Assembly (NCBI GenBank): GCA_936924235.1
Contig: CAKZHN010000402.1
Span: forward strand, 1 to 30,783
Source: an uncultured Rhodoplanes sp.
GTDB taxonomy: Bacteria > Pseudomonadota > Alphaproteobacteria > Rhizobiales > Xanthobacteraceae
DNA: 30,783 nt
Direction: 5' to 3'
Shown here: piece by piece, positions 1-8,512 of the stretch
Position numbering within the stretch: the first letter of the stretch is position 1
Layout: each line of letters starts with the position of its first letter
Notes under the pieces: model-generated
Seen by the model: only the letters and a program-made list of their open reading frames with translations
The model's database searches: none
Told to the model about the DNA's origin: nothing
Program-made: the position numbers and the translations under genes

Positions 1-2
1 AC

Positions 3-1322
3 CTTACGCTGCAGGGTGTGATCGCGAGCCTCAGCCAGCCCGAGCTTGCAAGCTTGAGCCCGGAGATGCGCCAGCGCGTGCTGTTCGATCACTCGACCGC
101 GGCGCGCCAGTTCGGCGCCATCATGGTGATCGATGAGAACGGCCGGCTGCGCTACGACTCGCGCAACCCGTCGCCGCGGCCGGTCGATCTCTCAGACCGC
201 GACTATTTCCGCGCCCAGAAGGCCCAGGATGCGCCGGTGCTCAGCGTCGGCCAGCCCGAGGCCGCGCGTGCGTCCGGCAGCTTCGTCATCGGCATCAGCA
301 AGCGGCTCATCTATCCGGACGGCAAGTTCGCCGGCGTCGTCGCCGGCACCGTCCAGCTCAGCCATTTCAAGAAGCTGTTCCAGGACATGACGATCAGCCC
401 GAACAGCATCATCACGCTCGGACGCACCGACGGTGCGCTGCTGGTGCGCTGGCCGTTCGACGAGGCCAAGATCGGCAAGAGCATCAAGGGCGCCGAAGTC
501 TTCAACCAGCTCAAGACCGCGCGCAGCGGGCGGTTCGAGACCGCCGCGGTCACCGACGGCGTGCACCGGCTCTATGTCTACAGCCAGATCAGCGACCTGC
601 CGATCTTCGTCAGCGTCGGCCAGACGGCCGGCGACATCTACGCGCAGTGGCGCAGCTCAGCCTGGACCATCGCGATGGTGCTGACGGCGCTCGCCGCGAT
701 GTCGGGCGCGCTCGCCTGGTTCCTGCTGCGCGAGCTCGACTGGCACAGCGAGGCCGAGCGGCGGCTTGCGATGCTGGCCTCGACCGACGGCCTCACCGGC
801 CTGTCCAACCGCTGGCATTTCGACGACACCATCCGCAAGGAGTGGCGGCGCGCGCGGCGCGAGCGGACGCCGGTCGCGCTGCTGATGATCGATGCCGACG
901 AGTTCAAGGTCTACAATGACAGCCACGGCCATCAGGCCGGTGACGCGTTGCTGAAGGTGATCGGCGAGGCGATGCTCGCCAACATGCGGCGCGGCACCGA
1001 TCTCGCCGCGCGCTATGGCGGCGACGAGTTCGCGGTGCTGCTGCCCGGCACCACGCTGGAAGGCGCCGCGAAGATCGCCGACCAGATCCGCGAGCACTTC
1101 AACCGGGTGTGCCGCGAGAAGCACCTGGAGGCCGGCGCGAAGATCAGCATCGGCGGCGCCTGCCTGGTGCCCGAGCGCGGCGTGGTTCACACCGCGCTGC
1201 TGACCGCAGCCGACGAGGCGCTCTATCGCGCCAAGGACGGCGGCCGCAACCGCACCGAGCTCGCCGAAACGGCCTTCAAGGGCTCGCAGGACACGCGCCA
1301 GCCGCTGACGCAGGCGGCATAG
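3..1322 (+). CDS. Membrane diguanylate cyclase, Cache sensor plus GGDEF (5' truncated by window edge)
   Basis: Synthesises cyclic di-GMP from two GTP at the inner membrane. The frame is open to the left edge, so the N-terminus, probably including a first membrane segment, lies outside the window; the first start-like codon seen is GTG at 18, but it need not be the real start. Counting from 18, residues about 30-200 look like a periplasmic Cache/PDC sensor, with the family-typical DLSDRDYFR stretch. A hydrophobic helix follows at about 213-237, then the GGDEF domain. The active-site GGDEF is intact (residues 334-338), and an RxxD product-inhibition site (RGTD) sits exactly five residues before it. 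Active, feedback-inhibited synthase activity is therefore expected. No EAL domain follows. The sensed ligand cannot be predicted. The next gene, uppP, converges on it. Confidence 0.92.
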   Translation, partial: LTLQGVIASLSQPELASLSPEMRQRVLFDHSTAARQFGAIMVIDENGRLRYDSRNPSPRPVDLSDRDYFRAQKAQDAPVLSVGQPEAARASGSFVIGISKRLIYPDGKFAGVVAGTVQLSHFKKLFQDMTISPNSIITLGRTDGALLVRWPFDEAKIGKSIKGAEVFNQLKTARSGRFETAAVTDGVHRLYVYSQISDLPIFVSVGQTAGDIYAQWRSSAWTIAMVLTALAAMSGALAWFLLRELDWHSEAERRLAMLASTDGLTGLSNRWHFDDTIRKEWRRARRERTPVALLMIDADEFKVYNDSHGHQAGDALLKVIGEAMLANMRRGTDLAARYGGDEFAVLLPGTTLEGAAKIADQIREHFNRVCREKHLEAGAKISIGGACLVPERGVVHTALLTAADEALYRAKDGGRNRTELAETAFKGSQDTRQPLTQAA

Positions 1323-1365
1323 AAACTCCCGCTTCTATCTAATTCATCGGCAGCAATAACCGTGG

Positions 1366-1397
1366 CTCTGGGTCCCCGCGAAAGCGGGGACCCAGAG
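1366..1397. repeat. Dispersed GC-rich palindrome, copy 1
   Basis: Perfect 14-bp arms (CTCTGGGTCCCCGC at 1366-1379 and its complement at 1384-1397) around the loop GAAA. A closely related element lies at 19099-19130 with loop TTTC, that is, in the opposite orientation. It sits between the convergent 3' ends of the diguanylate cyclase and uppP genes. It could act as a bidirectional terminator or mRNA 3' stabiliser, although no U-tract follows. Confidence 0.85.
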
Positions 1398-1435
1398 CAG
1401 CGCTTGCAACCCTATCAGCTTGATCCTCGGATCAG

Positions 1436-2242
1436 CTACTTCCCGAGCGCCAGCGCGATCAGGCCGGCGGCGCCGACCACCACGCGCCACCAGGCGAACA
1501 GCGAGAAGCCGTGGCGCTGCACGTAGCCCAGGAACGTCTTCACCACGATCCAGGCGCAGACAAACGACACCGCAAAGCCGACCGCGATCAGCATCTGGTT
1601 CCCCGACGTCATCTGGGCGTGCGACTTGTAGAGGTCGTAGGCGAAGGCGCCGGCCATGGTCGGCATCGCAAGCCAGAACGAGAATTCGGCGGCGGACCGT
1701 CGGTCCGCGCCGAGCAGCATGGCGCCCACGATCGTGGCGCCGGAGCGCGACACGCCCGGGATCATGGCGACGCACTGCATGACGCCGATCAGCAGATACA
1801 TCGGCATCGTGTAGGTCATCACATCGGTGTAGCGCGGCTTGAGGTCGAGCACGTCGATCCACAGCAGCACGCCGCCGCCCGCGATCAGCGTGAAGCAGAT
1901 CAGCCACTCGTTGAACAACACCGACTTGATGAAGTCATGCGCCAGTGCGCCCACGATCGCGGCTGGCAGGAACGACAGCAGGATGCCGAGCACGAAGCGC
2001 CGCGATGTCGGGTCGGTGAAGAAGCCGATCGCGAGCTTCCAGAGCCGGCCGAAGTAGATCGAGAGCAGCGCCAGGATCGCGCCGAACTGAATGAGCACCG
2101 CGAAGGTCTTGCCGAAGTCCTCGTCGGCGAAGCCGAAGAAGCGCTGAACCAGAAGCAGATGCCCGGTGGACGAGACCGGGATGAATTCGGTGAGCCCTTC
2201 GACGATTCCGAGAATGACGGCCTTGATGATGTCGAAAGTCAT
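1436..2242 (-). CDS. uppP: Undecaprenyl-diphosphatase (UppP/BacA)
   Basis: Integral membrane phosphatase that converts undecaprenyl diphosphate to the monophosphate carrier used in peptidoglycan and polysaccharide synthesis; its overproduction gives bacitracin resistance in other bacteria. The 268-residue product has the two signature motifs of the BacA family: EGLTEFIPVSSTGH near the N-terminus (about residues 15-28) and PGVSRSG in the second half. Multiple hydrophobic helices span the whole protein. The ATG at 2242 is chosen over an upstream in-frame start at 2302 because a GGAG lies six bases before it and the family begins at this point. It is a single gene, convergent with the diguanylate cyclase and divergent from the GST gene. 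Confidence 0.96.
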   Translation of the reverse strand: MTFDIIKAVILGIVEGLTEFIPVSSTGHLLLVQRFFGFADEDFGKTFAVLIQFGAILALLSIYFGRLWKLAIGFFTDPTSRRFVLGILLSFLPAAIVGALAHDFIKSVLFNEWLICFTLIAGGGVLLWIDVLDLKPRYTDVMTYTMPMYLLIGVMQCVAMIPGVSRSGATIVGAMLLGADRRSAAEFSFWLAMPTMAGAFAYDLYKSHAQMTSGNQMLIAVGFAVSFVCAWIVVKTFLGYVQRHGFSLFAWWRVVVGAAGLIALALGK

Positions 2243-2476
2243 GAAATGCTCCGGGTGGAAAAGGGGCAGGAATCGCGGCTTCCGGCCGTGCTTGTCGCCC
2301 AACGGCTTTCCTGGAGCAAGGCACCCGCGATTTGCTCAACAGAATGCGTGATGTGGCGAAGCTCTTGAATTTCACGGGGATTTCGGGTTGGGACTTGGTC
2401 CGCACCCTGTTAGGGTTGCGGCCCGCTGATTCCTTCGGGCTTCTTTGGGGGCCGAGGCACCCGACCAGCAAGGTTT

Positions 2477-3169
2477 ATGCTCACCATCTTTCATCATCCG
2501 TTTTGCCCGCACTCCCGGTACATCCGGCTGGCGCTTGCCGAATACGGACTGGAATACCGCACCATCGAAGAGAGGGTTTGGGAGCGCCGCCAGGAGTTCC
2601 TGATGATGAACCCGGCCGCCACCACGCCGGTGCTGGTCGCGGAGGGCTATCCGCCGGTGCCCGGCGCCGCGGTGATCACCGAGTTCCTGGACGAGATCCG
2701 CGGGCGCGAACTCCAGACCGGCCGGCTGCTGCCGTTTGAGCCCGGCAAGCGCGTCGAGGTGCGAAGGCTCGCCGCCTGGTTCAACGAGAAGTTCTTCACT
2801 GAAGTGAGCGGCCCGATGGTGCTGGAGCGCTTCTACAAGCGGCTGATGCGCATCGAGCAGGGCGGCGGGCCGCCCGACACCGACGCGATCCGTGCGGCGC
2901 GGATCAACGTCCGGTATCATCTGCTCTATATCGGTTGGCTGGTGCGCACCCGCGACTGGCTCGCCGGCGACAGCATGACGTTCGCCGACCTTGCCGCCGC
3001 AGCCCATATCTCGGCGGTCGACTACCTGGGCGATGTGCCATGGAGCGAAGACGAGGCCGCGAAGAACTGGTACGCGAGGGTGAAGTCGCGCCCGTCGTTC
3101 CGGGCGATTCTCGCCGAGACCTGGCCGGGACTGGCGCCGGCGCCGACCTACTCCGACCTCGACTTCTGA
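2477..3169 (+). CDS. Glutathione S-transferase family protein
   Basis: A 230-residue protein with the GST layout: an N-terminal thioredoxin-like domain (about 1-80) and an all-helical C-terminal domain (about 95-210). The thioredoxin fold begins LTIFHHPFCPHSRYIRLAL, so a CPHS motif sits at the usual catalytic position and suggests a Cys- or Ser-type GST rather than a Tyr type. The pattern TTPVL at about residue 50 is the conserved cis-proline loop that binds glutathione. In the C-terminal part, GDSMTFADLAAAAHIS matches the N-capping box region of GSTs. The ATG at 2477 has a weak AAGG upstream. The gene abuts queG, whose probable start overlaps its stop codon, so the two are likely co-translated. 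The substrate is unknown. Confidence 0.9.
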   Translation: MLTIFHHPFCPHSRYIRLALAEYGLEYRTIEERVWERRQEFLMMNPAATTPVLVAEGYPPVPGAAVITEFLDEIRGRELQTGRLLPFEPGKRVEVRRLAAWFNEKFFTEVSGPMVLERFYKRLMRIEQGGGPPDTDAIRAARINVRYHLLYIGWLVRTRDWLAGDSMTFADLAAAAHISAVDYLGDVPWSEDEAAKNWYARVKSRPSFRAILAETWPGLAPAPTYSDLDF

Positions 3170-4299
3170 CCGATCTGGCAAACCTGAAAGCCCGGCTGAT
3201 CGAAACCGCGCGAAAGCACGGCTTCGACACCGTCGGCATCACGCGGCCCGACGCGGTGCCGCTCGCAGGCGCGCGGTTGCTCGAGTTCCTCGCCGAAGGC
3301 GCCCATGGCGACATGGCCTGGATGGAGACGACGGCCGAGCGGCGCGCCGATCCCCGCGCGCTGTGGCCCGAGGTGCGCTCGGTGATCATGCTCGGGCTCA
3401 ACTACGGGCCGGATCACGATCCGCTGGAGATTCTCAAGGCGCGCGGGCGCGGCGCGATCTCGGTCTATGCCAAGGGCGAGGACTATCACGAGGTCATCAA
3501 GCCGCGACTGAAGGACATCGCGCGCTGGCTCGTCGCCGAAGCGGGCGGCGACGTGAAGGTGTTCGTCGACACCGCGGCCGTGATGGAGAAGCCGCTCGCC
3601 GCTGCCGCGGGGCTCGGCTGGCAGGGCAAGCACACCAACATGGTGTCGCGGCAGTTCGGCTCGTGGCTGTTCCTCGGCGCGATCTTCACGACGCTCGAAT
3701 TGCCGCCGGACGAGCCCGAGCGCGACAATTGCGGCACCTGCCAGGCCTGCCTCGACGTCTGCCCGACCGCCGCGTTTCCCGCGCCCTATCGCCTGGATGC
3801 GCGGCGCTGCATCTCGTATCTGACCATCGAGCACAAGGGCCCGATCCCGCGCGAGCTGCGCGCGCTGATCGGCAACCGCATCTATGGCTGCGACGATTGC
3901 CTCGCGGTCTGCCCCTGGAACAAGTTCGCGCAGGAGGGGCGCAACGCCAAGCTCGCGGCGCGCGATGTGGCGCGCGCGCCGAAGCTCGATGAGCTGGCGC
4001 AGCTCGACGATGCGGCGTTCCGCAAGCTGTTCGCCAAGACCGCGGTGAAGCGCACCGGCCGCGACCGCTTCATCCGCAATGTGCTGATCGCGATTGGCAA
4101 CTCGGGCGATCTGGCGCTGGCGCCAGCGGCCGAAAGGCTTCTGTCGGACGCGTCGCCGATGGTGCGTGGCGCCGCGGTGTGGGCGCTGGCGCGGCTCGAT
4201 CCCCATCGCATCGCAACGCTGGCGCCGCAGCACGCCGGCGAGGCCGACCCGGCCGTGGCCGAGGAATGGGCGTCAGCCACATCAGCCACAAAGGTCTGA
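3166..4299 (+). CDS. queG: Epoxyqueuosine reductase QueG, probable CTG start
   Basis: Catalyses the last step of queuosine synthesis, reducing epoxyqueuosine in tRNA with a cobalamin cofactor and two [4Fe-4S] clusters. From the CTG the protein is 377 residues, very close to E. coli QueG. VDTAAVMEKPLA (from about 134) carries the conserved aspartate general acid. The ferredoxin-like motif CGTCQACLDVCP (189-200), a lone Cys in RRCISYLTIEHKG (215) and CDDCLAVCPW (242-251) supply the cluster ligands. A HEAT-repeat-like C-terminus (about 305-345) fits the family. No ATG, GTG or TTG lies at the expected start. The CTG at 3166 gives the right length and makes CTGA, where an ATGA overlap with the GST stop would be normal. 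The in-frame ATG at 3040 would add an Arg-rich stretch that looks like out-of-frame GST sequence. Confidence 0.93.
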   Translation: MTDLANLKARLIETARKHGFDTVGITRPDAVPLAGARLLEFLAEGAHGDMAWMETTAERRADPRALWPEVRSVIMLGLNYGPDHDPLEILKARGRGAISVYAKGEDYHEVIKPRLKDIARWLVAEAGGDVKVFVDTAAVMEKPLAAAAGLGWQGKHTNMVSRQFGSWLFLGAIFTTLELPPDEPERDNCGTCQACLDVCPTAAFPAPYRLDARRCISYLTIEHKGPIPRELRALIGNRIYGCDDCLAVCPWNKFAQEGRNAKLAARDVARAPKLDELAQLDDAAFRKLFAKTAVKRTGRDRFIRNVLIAIGNSGDLALAPAAERLLSDASPMVRGAAVWALARLDPHRIATLAPQHAGEADPAVAEEWASATSATKV

Positions 4300-4360
4300 T
4301 ATTGGCCTTCCGGCGACCCGTGTTAGCCTCCTGACAAAGAAGATTCTCGGGAGGACTTTG

Positions 4361-5335
4361 ATGACCGCACTCACGCGCCGCGCGGCGGTCGCCGGACTTG
4401 CTGCGGCGGCGGCGCTGCGCCCGGATCGGGCGCTGGCGGCCTGGCCGGAGCGCAGCATCTCCATGCTGCATGGCCTGACCGCGGGCGGCGGCGTCGATGT
4501 CAGCGCGCGGCTCATTGCCGAGGGATTGTCGCGACGGCTCGGCCAGCAGGTCGTGGTGGAACCCAAGCCCGGTGCCGCCGGCACGCTCGCCGCGGCGCAG
4601 GTCGCACGCGCCGCGCCGGACGGCTACACGCTGGGCTTCATCCCGAGCGGCCACGCCGTGACGGCCGCGACCTACAAGTCGCTGCCCTATCGTCCTATCG
4701 ACGACTTCACCATCATCGGGCAGGCGATCGAGTTCCCGTTCGTGATCGTCACCTATCCGGATCACGCGATCCGCAACATTTCCGACCTGATCAAGACCGC
4801 GAAGCTGCGCCCCGAGCCGGTGCTCGGCGGCGTGCCGGGCGCCGGCACGCCCCAGCATCTCCTGATCGAATATTTCTCCAGGCTGGCCGGCATCAAGATC
4901 CAGGTCGTGCCGTATCGCGGCGGCAACCAGGCGCTCACCGAGCTGCTCGGCAAGCGCATCGACTTCCTGATCGACCCGCCGGTGGCGTTGATCGGCCAGA
5001 TCCAGTCGGGCGCGCTGCATGCCATCGGCGTCTCGGGCGAAGCGCGCTACGCGCCGCTGCCGCAGGTCGGCACCATCGCGGAGGCGGGCTTTCCGGGCTT
5101 CTCGGTTACTTCATGGATGGGCCTCGTGGCTCCTGCCAACCTGCCGCAGCCGATCGCCCAGAGGCTCAACCGGGAGCTCAACGAGATCGTCGCCGAGCCC
5201 GCCACAGTCGACCGCATCCACACGCTCGGCAGCGAGCCCAAAGCCGGGTCGCCGCAGGACTTCGCCCGGCGGATCGCCGCCGACATCGAGCGCTGGAACA
5301 AGGTGATTGACGAGGCCAAGATCGAACGCATCTGA
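4361..5335 (+). CDS. Bug/TTT-family periplasmic tricarboxylate-type receptor protein
   Basis: Extracytoplasmic solute receptor of the tripartite tricarboxylate transport (Bug) family, which binds small carboxylates in the periplasm. The 324-residue protein starts with a signal containing a twin arginine (LTRRAAVAGLAAAAAL) and a likely cleavage after ALAA near residue 27, suggesting Tat export. The mature domain shows Bug hallmarks: the GGGVDVSAR loop, QQVVVEPKPGAAGTLAA, APDGYTLGF, PYRGGNQALTELLG and the later GPxxxLPQ-type hinge region. The ATG at 4361 has a strong GGGAGG seven bases upstream. No TctA/TctB membrane subunits are nearby, so it is an orphan receptor, common in Bradyrhizobium and Bordetella relatives. 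Its ligand is not deducible. Its stop overlaps the next gene's start by one base. Confidence 0.92.
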   Translation: MTALTRRAAVAGLAAAAALRPDRALAAWPERSISMLHGLTAGGGVDVSARLIAEGLSRRLGQQVVVEPKPGAAGTLAAAQVARAAPDGYTLGFIPSGHAVTAATYKSLPYRPIDDFTIIGQAIEFPFVIVTYPDHAIRNISDLIKTAKLRPEPVLGGVPGAGTPQHLLIEYFSRLAGIKIQVVPYRGGNQALTELLGKRIDFLIDPPVALIGQIQSGALHAIGVSGEARYAPLPQVGTIAEAGFPGFSVTSWMGLVAPANLPQPIAQRLNRELNEIVAEPATVDRIHTLGSEPKAGSPQDFARRIAADIERWNKVIDEAKIERI

Positions 5336-6225
5336 TGGCCTCTATGAGTAACCTCGTCTGCCTCGGCTACGGCTATTGCGCGCGGCACTTCGCGGCCAGG
5401 TTCGGCTCGCGCTTTTCGGACATCGCCGGCACGACGCGCGATCCGCACAAGGTCGCCGACGATCCGGTCGAACTCCTGATGTTCAGCGAGCATCCGTCGG
5501 AACCGCTGCGGCAGGCGATGACCGACGCGACCCATCTCCTGGTCTCGGCGGCGCCCGACGACACCGGCGATCCGGTGCTCGCGGTGTTCGCCGAAGACAT
5601 CGCGGCCGCGGCCGATCTGGAGGCGATCGTCTATCTGTCGACGACCGGCGTCTATGGCGATCATCACGGCGGCTGGGTCGACGAGACCACGCCAACGGTG
5701 CCGGCGCATGAGCGCGGCGGCGCCCGCGTCAAAGCCGAATTCGACTGGCAGGCGCTGGGCCGGCGCTGCGGCGTGCCGGTCGCGGTGCTGCGGCTCGGCG
5801 GTATCTACGGCCCGGGGCAGAACGCGTTCGTGCGGCTCTTGGCCGGCCGCGCCCATCGCATCGACAAGCCGGATCATGTGTCGAACCGCATCCACGTCGC
5901 CGACATCGCGCAGGCGATCGAGGCGGCGTTCCGGCTGAACTACAACGGCATCGCCAACGTCACCGACGGCGCGCCCGCTTCGCCGAACGAGCAGATCGAA
6001 TACGCGGCGGAACTGCTCGGCATCGTGCCGCCGCCCCTGCTGCCGCTGGACGAAGCCAAGCGCACGCTGTCGCCGTTCCTCATGAGTTTCTACGAAGGCT
6101 GCGCGCGCGTGCGCAACGACCGGCTCAGGCAGGACCTCGGCGTGACCTTGCGCTATCCGGACTACCGCGCGGGCCTCGACGCGCTGCTCAAAGACGGTTT
6201 CGATCCGGCCGCGTCACGCAGCTGA
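5335..6225 (+). CDS. Atypical extended SDR / NAD-dependent epimerase-like protein (YeeZ-like)
   Basis: A 296-residue Rossmann-fold protein. The N-terminus reads NLVCLGYGYCARHFA, an atypical nucleotide-binding glycine motif (GxGYxAR) found in the YeeZ-like branch of SDRs. LSTTGVYGDHHG (about residues 100-111) and LRLGGIYGPGQNA (about 152-164) match the SDR catalytic and C-terminal NAD(P) regions. The classical YxxxK is not obvious, since the region reads RGGARVKAEFDW, so catalysis is uncertain. RIHVADIAQAIEAAF is also typical of the group. The ATG at 5335 shares a base with the stop of the receptor gene, implying translational coupling; a second ATG at 5344 is possible. Its 3' end overlaps the convergent hydrolase gene by 12 bases. 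The substrate is unknown. Confidence 0.85.
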   Translation: MASMSNLVCLGYGYCARHFAARFGSRFSDIAGTTRDPHKVADDPVELLMFSEHPSEPLRQAMTDATHLLVSAAPDDTGDPVLAVFAEDIAAAADLEAIVYLSTTGVYGDHHGGWVDETTPTVPAHERGGARVKAEFDWQALGRRCGVPVAVLRLGGIYGPGQNAFVRLLAGRAHRIDKPDHVSNRIHVADIAQAIEAAFRLNYNGIANVTDGAPASPNEQIEYAAELLGIVPPPLLPLDEAKRTLSPFLMSFYEGCARVRNDRLRQDLGVTLRYPDYRAGLDALLKDGFDPAASRS

Positions 6226-7008
6226 CAGCTCGCTCACCGCCGCGATCAGCCGCTCGATGTCCTCGGGCCGCGACAGGCGGTGATCGCCATCCTTCACCAG
6301 CGTCATCACCACGTCGTCGCGGGCGAGCCGCGATGACAGCTCCATGGCGTGCTGCCACGGCACGTCGGCGTCCTGCACGCCTTGCAGGATGCGCACCGGG
6401 CAGCCGGTCTCGATGTGAGCGCCCAGCACCAGATGCTTGCGGCCGTCCTCGATCAGGGCGCGGGTGATGACGTAGGGCTCCGCGGAATATTCCGACGGCC
6501 GCTCCCAGAAGCCTTGGGTCTCGATCTGGCGCTTCTGGTCCGGCGTGAATTTCTTCCACATCAGCTCTTCGGTGAAGTCGGGCGCCGGCGCGACCAGCAC
6601 CATACCGGCGAGCGAACCCCGAAGCTTAGCTCCCGAGGCCGCGCGCCGGCGAAGCTCGCGCGCCAGAAGGAGCGCCATCCAGCCGCCCATCGAGGAACCC
6701 ACCACGATCTGCGGACCCGTGGCGAAGCTCTCGAACACCGCGACCGAATCCTCGAGCCAGCGGCCGATGGTGCCGTCGGTGAAGGCGCCGCCGGACTCGC
6801 CATGGCCCGAATAGTCGAAGCGGAGGCAGGCGCGGCCGGTCCTGGCGGCCCACTCGTCGAGCGCCACCGCCTTGGTTCCCTGCATGTCGGATTTAAAACC
6901 GCCGAGCCAAACCACGCCGGGCGCCTGACCCTCGCGCAGCCGCACAGCAATGCGCCGTTCGGCGGGCCCGTTGCCCACAGTGATGGATTTCAGGCTGGCT
7001 TCGCTCAT
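6214..7008 (-). CDS. Alpha/beta hydrolase, ABHD10-like acyl esterase/thioesterase
   Basis: A 264-residue cytoplasmic alpha/beta hydrolase. The nucleophile elbow is GSSMGG (Ser106 within VVGSSMGGWMALLLA). The acid is probably Asp213 or Asp215 in GVQDADVPW, and the base is His243 in KDGDHRL. The early segments VVWLGGFKSDMQGTKA and FDYSGHGESGG, with the following DGTIGRWLEDS, are characteristic of the group that includes mitochondrial ABHD10, a protein depalmitoylase and acyl-glucuronide esterase. A comparable acyl-ester substrate is therefore plausible but not shown. The ATG at 7008 was chosen because the family begins shortly before VWLGGF; the longer upstream open frame runs into the neighbouring glycosyltransferase. 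It is divergent from that gene, with 136 bp between starts. Confidence 0.9.
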   Translation of the reverse strand: MSEASLKSITVGNGPAERRIAVRLREGQAPGVVWLGGFKSDMQGTKAVALDEWAARTGRACLRFDYSGHGESGGAFTDGTIGRWLEDSVAVFESFATGPQIVVGSSMGGWMALLLARELRRRAASGAKLRGSLAGMVLVAPAPDFTEELMWKKFTPDQKRQIETQGFWERPSEYSAEPYVITRALIEDGRKHLVLGAHIETGCPVRILQGVQDADVPWQHAMELSSRLARDDVVMTLVKDGDHRLSRPEDIERLIAAVSELSAA

Positions 7009-7144
7009 GTCATAACGCCTTCGCGGCAGCGACCGGGTCCGGGTTTTACCGGCCCGTGTTTCGCCGCAACCCGCCGCTTGGCGCAAGGGGGTGCAAAGGG
7101 CGGATCGGCGAATGGGCTGGACGACGACGGACCGGATCTGAACG

Positions 7145-8359
7145 ATGGCGATGGCCGAGACCGGCGAGCAGCGCGTGCTGCCGCGCACCCTTGCGGGCGC
7201 GACGGTCTTGCAGGTCGTGCCGGCGCTCAACGACTCGCCGCAGGCCCGCACCACCGTGAGCGCGGCGCGCGCGCTGGTCCAGGTCGGCGCCCGCATCATC
7301 GTGGCCTGCGAGTACGGCGAGCTGGTCGAAGAGCTCAAGAGCTTCGGCGGCGAATGGCTGCCGTTCGAGAGCGCGACCATGAAGCTCACCAAGCGCCGCG
7401 CCAACGCCGATACGCTGACCAAGTTCATCGATGCCGAGCGCGTCGCCATCGTCCATGCCAAAAGCGCGAGCGCGGCCTGGAGCGCGGCGCTTGCCGCAAA
7501 GGCGAACGGCGTCCATCTGGTCACCGACCTGCCGGACATGCCGCCGCGGCGGATGTGGCTTGCCACGTTCTATCTCAACGCGCTGAGCGAGGGTGACCGG
7601 ATCGTCTCGCATTCGCTGTTCAACGCGCGGCCGATGATGGCGCGCTTTCGGATTCCGGCGGAGCGCATCAGCGTCGTCCCGCGCAGCCTCGATCTCCGGA
7701 CCTTCAACCCGGTGAACGTGCCGGACGAGCGCGTTGTGAAGCTCCGGCAGATCTGGGGGATTCCGCACGGCGTTCGCATCGTGCTGGTGCCGGGACGGAT
7801 CGCGCCGCCGAACGGCCAGCTGGTGCTGGCGCGCGCCGCGCGCATCCTCGCCGAAGGCGGCATGCGCAACGTCACCTTCGTGCTGGTCGGCGATGACCAG
7901 CGCTACCGCCGCTTCGCCCGCAAGTTCTGGAAGACCGCGCGTGCCGAAGGCGTCGATGCGCTGTTCCGCATGGTCGGATTTCACGAGGACATGCCGGCCT
8001 CCTACGCGGCGTCGGATTTCGTGGTGGTGCCCTACACGTCGGCGCCGATCTACGGCCGCGTGGTCGCCGAGGCGCAGGCTATGGCGAAGCCCACGATCGC
8101 CTCGTCGACCGGACCGCTGCCGGAAAACATGATGACGCCGCCGCGCATGCCCGACGAGCTGCGCACCGGATGGGAGGTGAAGCCCGGCGATCCCGCGGAA
8201 CTGGCCAAGACGATCGAGACCGCGCTGGCGCTCGAGCCCGACGACTATCGCGCGCATTGCGCACGGGCCCGGCAGTTTGCCGAATATACCTTTTCGCCGA
8301 ACCGCGCCGCCGCGGCGACGCTGGAAATCTACGCGTCGCTGCTCGAATCGCCGGAATGA
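7145..8359 (+). CDS. Glycosyltransferase family 4 protein
   Basis: A 404-residue GT-B-fold retaining glycosyltransferase. The N-terminal Rossmann half begins GATVLQVVPALNDSPQART at about residue 18. The C-terminal donor-binding half starts near IVLVPGRIAPPNGQ (about 218), continues with VTFVLVGDDQ, and contains the family-4 region VVVPYTSAPIYGRVVAEAQAMAKP, whose paired glutamate position has a Glu in VVAEAQA. The shape matches enzymes that add sugars in lipopolysaccharide or capsule assembly. The acceptor and donor cannot be read from sequence. A second in-frame ATG lies six bases downstream, and the ribosome binding site is weak. An A/T-rich hairpin right after the stop looks like its terminator. 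Confidence 0.92.
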   Translation: MAMAETGEQRVLPRTLAGATVLQVVPALNDSPQARTTVSAARALVQVGARIIVACEYGELVEELKSFGGEWLPFESATMKLTKRRANADTLTKFIDAERVAIVHAKSASAAWSAALAAKANGVHLVTDLPDMPPRRMWLATFYLNALSEGDRIVSHSLFNARPMMARFRIPAERISVVPRSLDLRTFNPVNVPDERVVKLRQIWGIPHGVRIVLVPGRIAPPNGQLVLARAARILAEGGMRNVTFVLVGDDQRYRRFARKFWKTARAEGVDALFRMVGFHEDMPASYAASDFVVVPYTSAPIYGRVVAEAQAMAKPTIASSTGPLPENMMTPPRMPDELRTGWEVKPGDPAELAKTIETALALEPDDYRAHCARARQFAEYTFSPNRAAAATLEIYASLLESPE

Positions 8360-8407
8360 ACCGGATCAATCAGGAGCCTCGACGGCCCCCAGCGACCCTT
8401 TGTCCAT

Positions 8408-8438
8408 CAAAAAAGCCGCATGAAACCATGCTTTTTTG
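8408..8438. terminator. Bidirectional-type intrinsic terminator after the glycosyltransferase
   Basis: The hairpin pairs C plus six A (8408-8414) with six T plus G (8432-8438), and GCATG (8418-8422) with CATGC (8427-8431), around loop AAAC with a three-base bulge on the left arm. The A-run/T-run outer stem gives a U-tract on both strands. It lies 49 bases after the glycosyltransferase stop and just ahead of the infC promoter candidate, separating the two units. Confidence 0.7.
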
Positions 8439-8451
8439 GCTCCAAACGACG

Positions 8452-8480
8452 TTGACTTATTAACCGACAGTCACGATTCT
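8452..8480 (+). promoter_or_regulatory. Candidate sigma-70-type promoter of infC
   Basis: A -35-like TTGACT (8452-8457) is separated by exactly 17 bases from GATTCT (8475-8480). The -35 is strong and the -10 is weak, as is usual in alphaproteobacteria. Transcription would start near 8487, leaving a leader of only about 26 bases before the infC start. Confidence 0.5.
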
Positions 8481-8512
8481 CTGGGCTTCCACAACAGCAG
8501 GAGTTTGCACCC

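Noticed and set aside
2243..2476. Possible RNA gene or riboswitch in the 234-bp gap between uppP and the GST gene
   Set aside because: Only short 5-bp inverted repeats (ACCCT/AGGGT at 2404-2416 and GCCCG/CGGGC nearby) were found, with no larger fold or known motif.
3040..3165. ATG start at 3040 for queG
   Set aside because: It adds an Arg/Gly-rich stretch that is an out-of-frame reading of the GST gene, and has no ribosome site.
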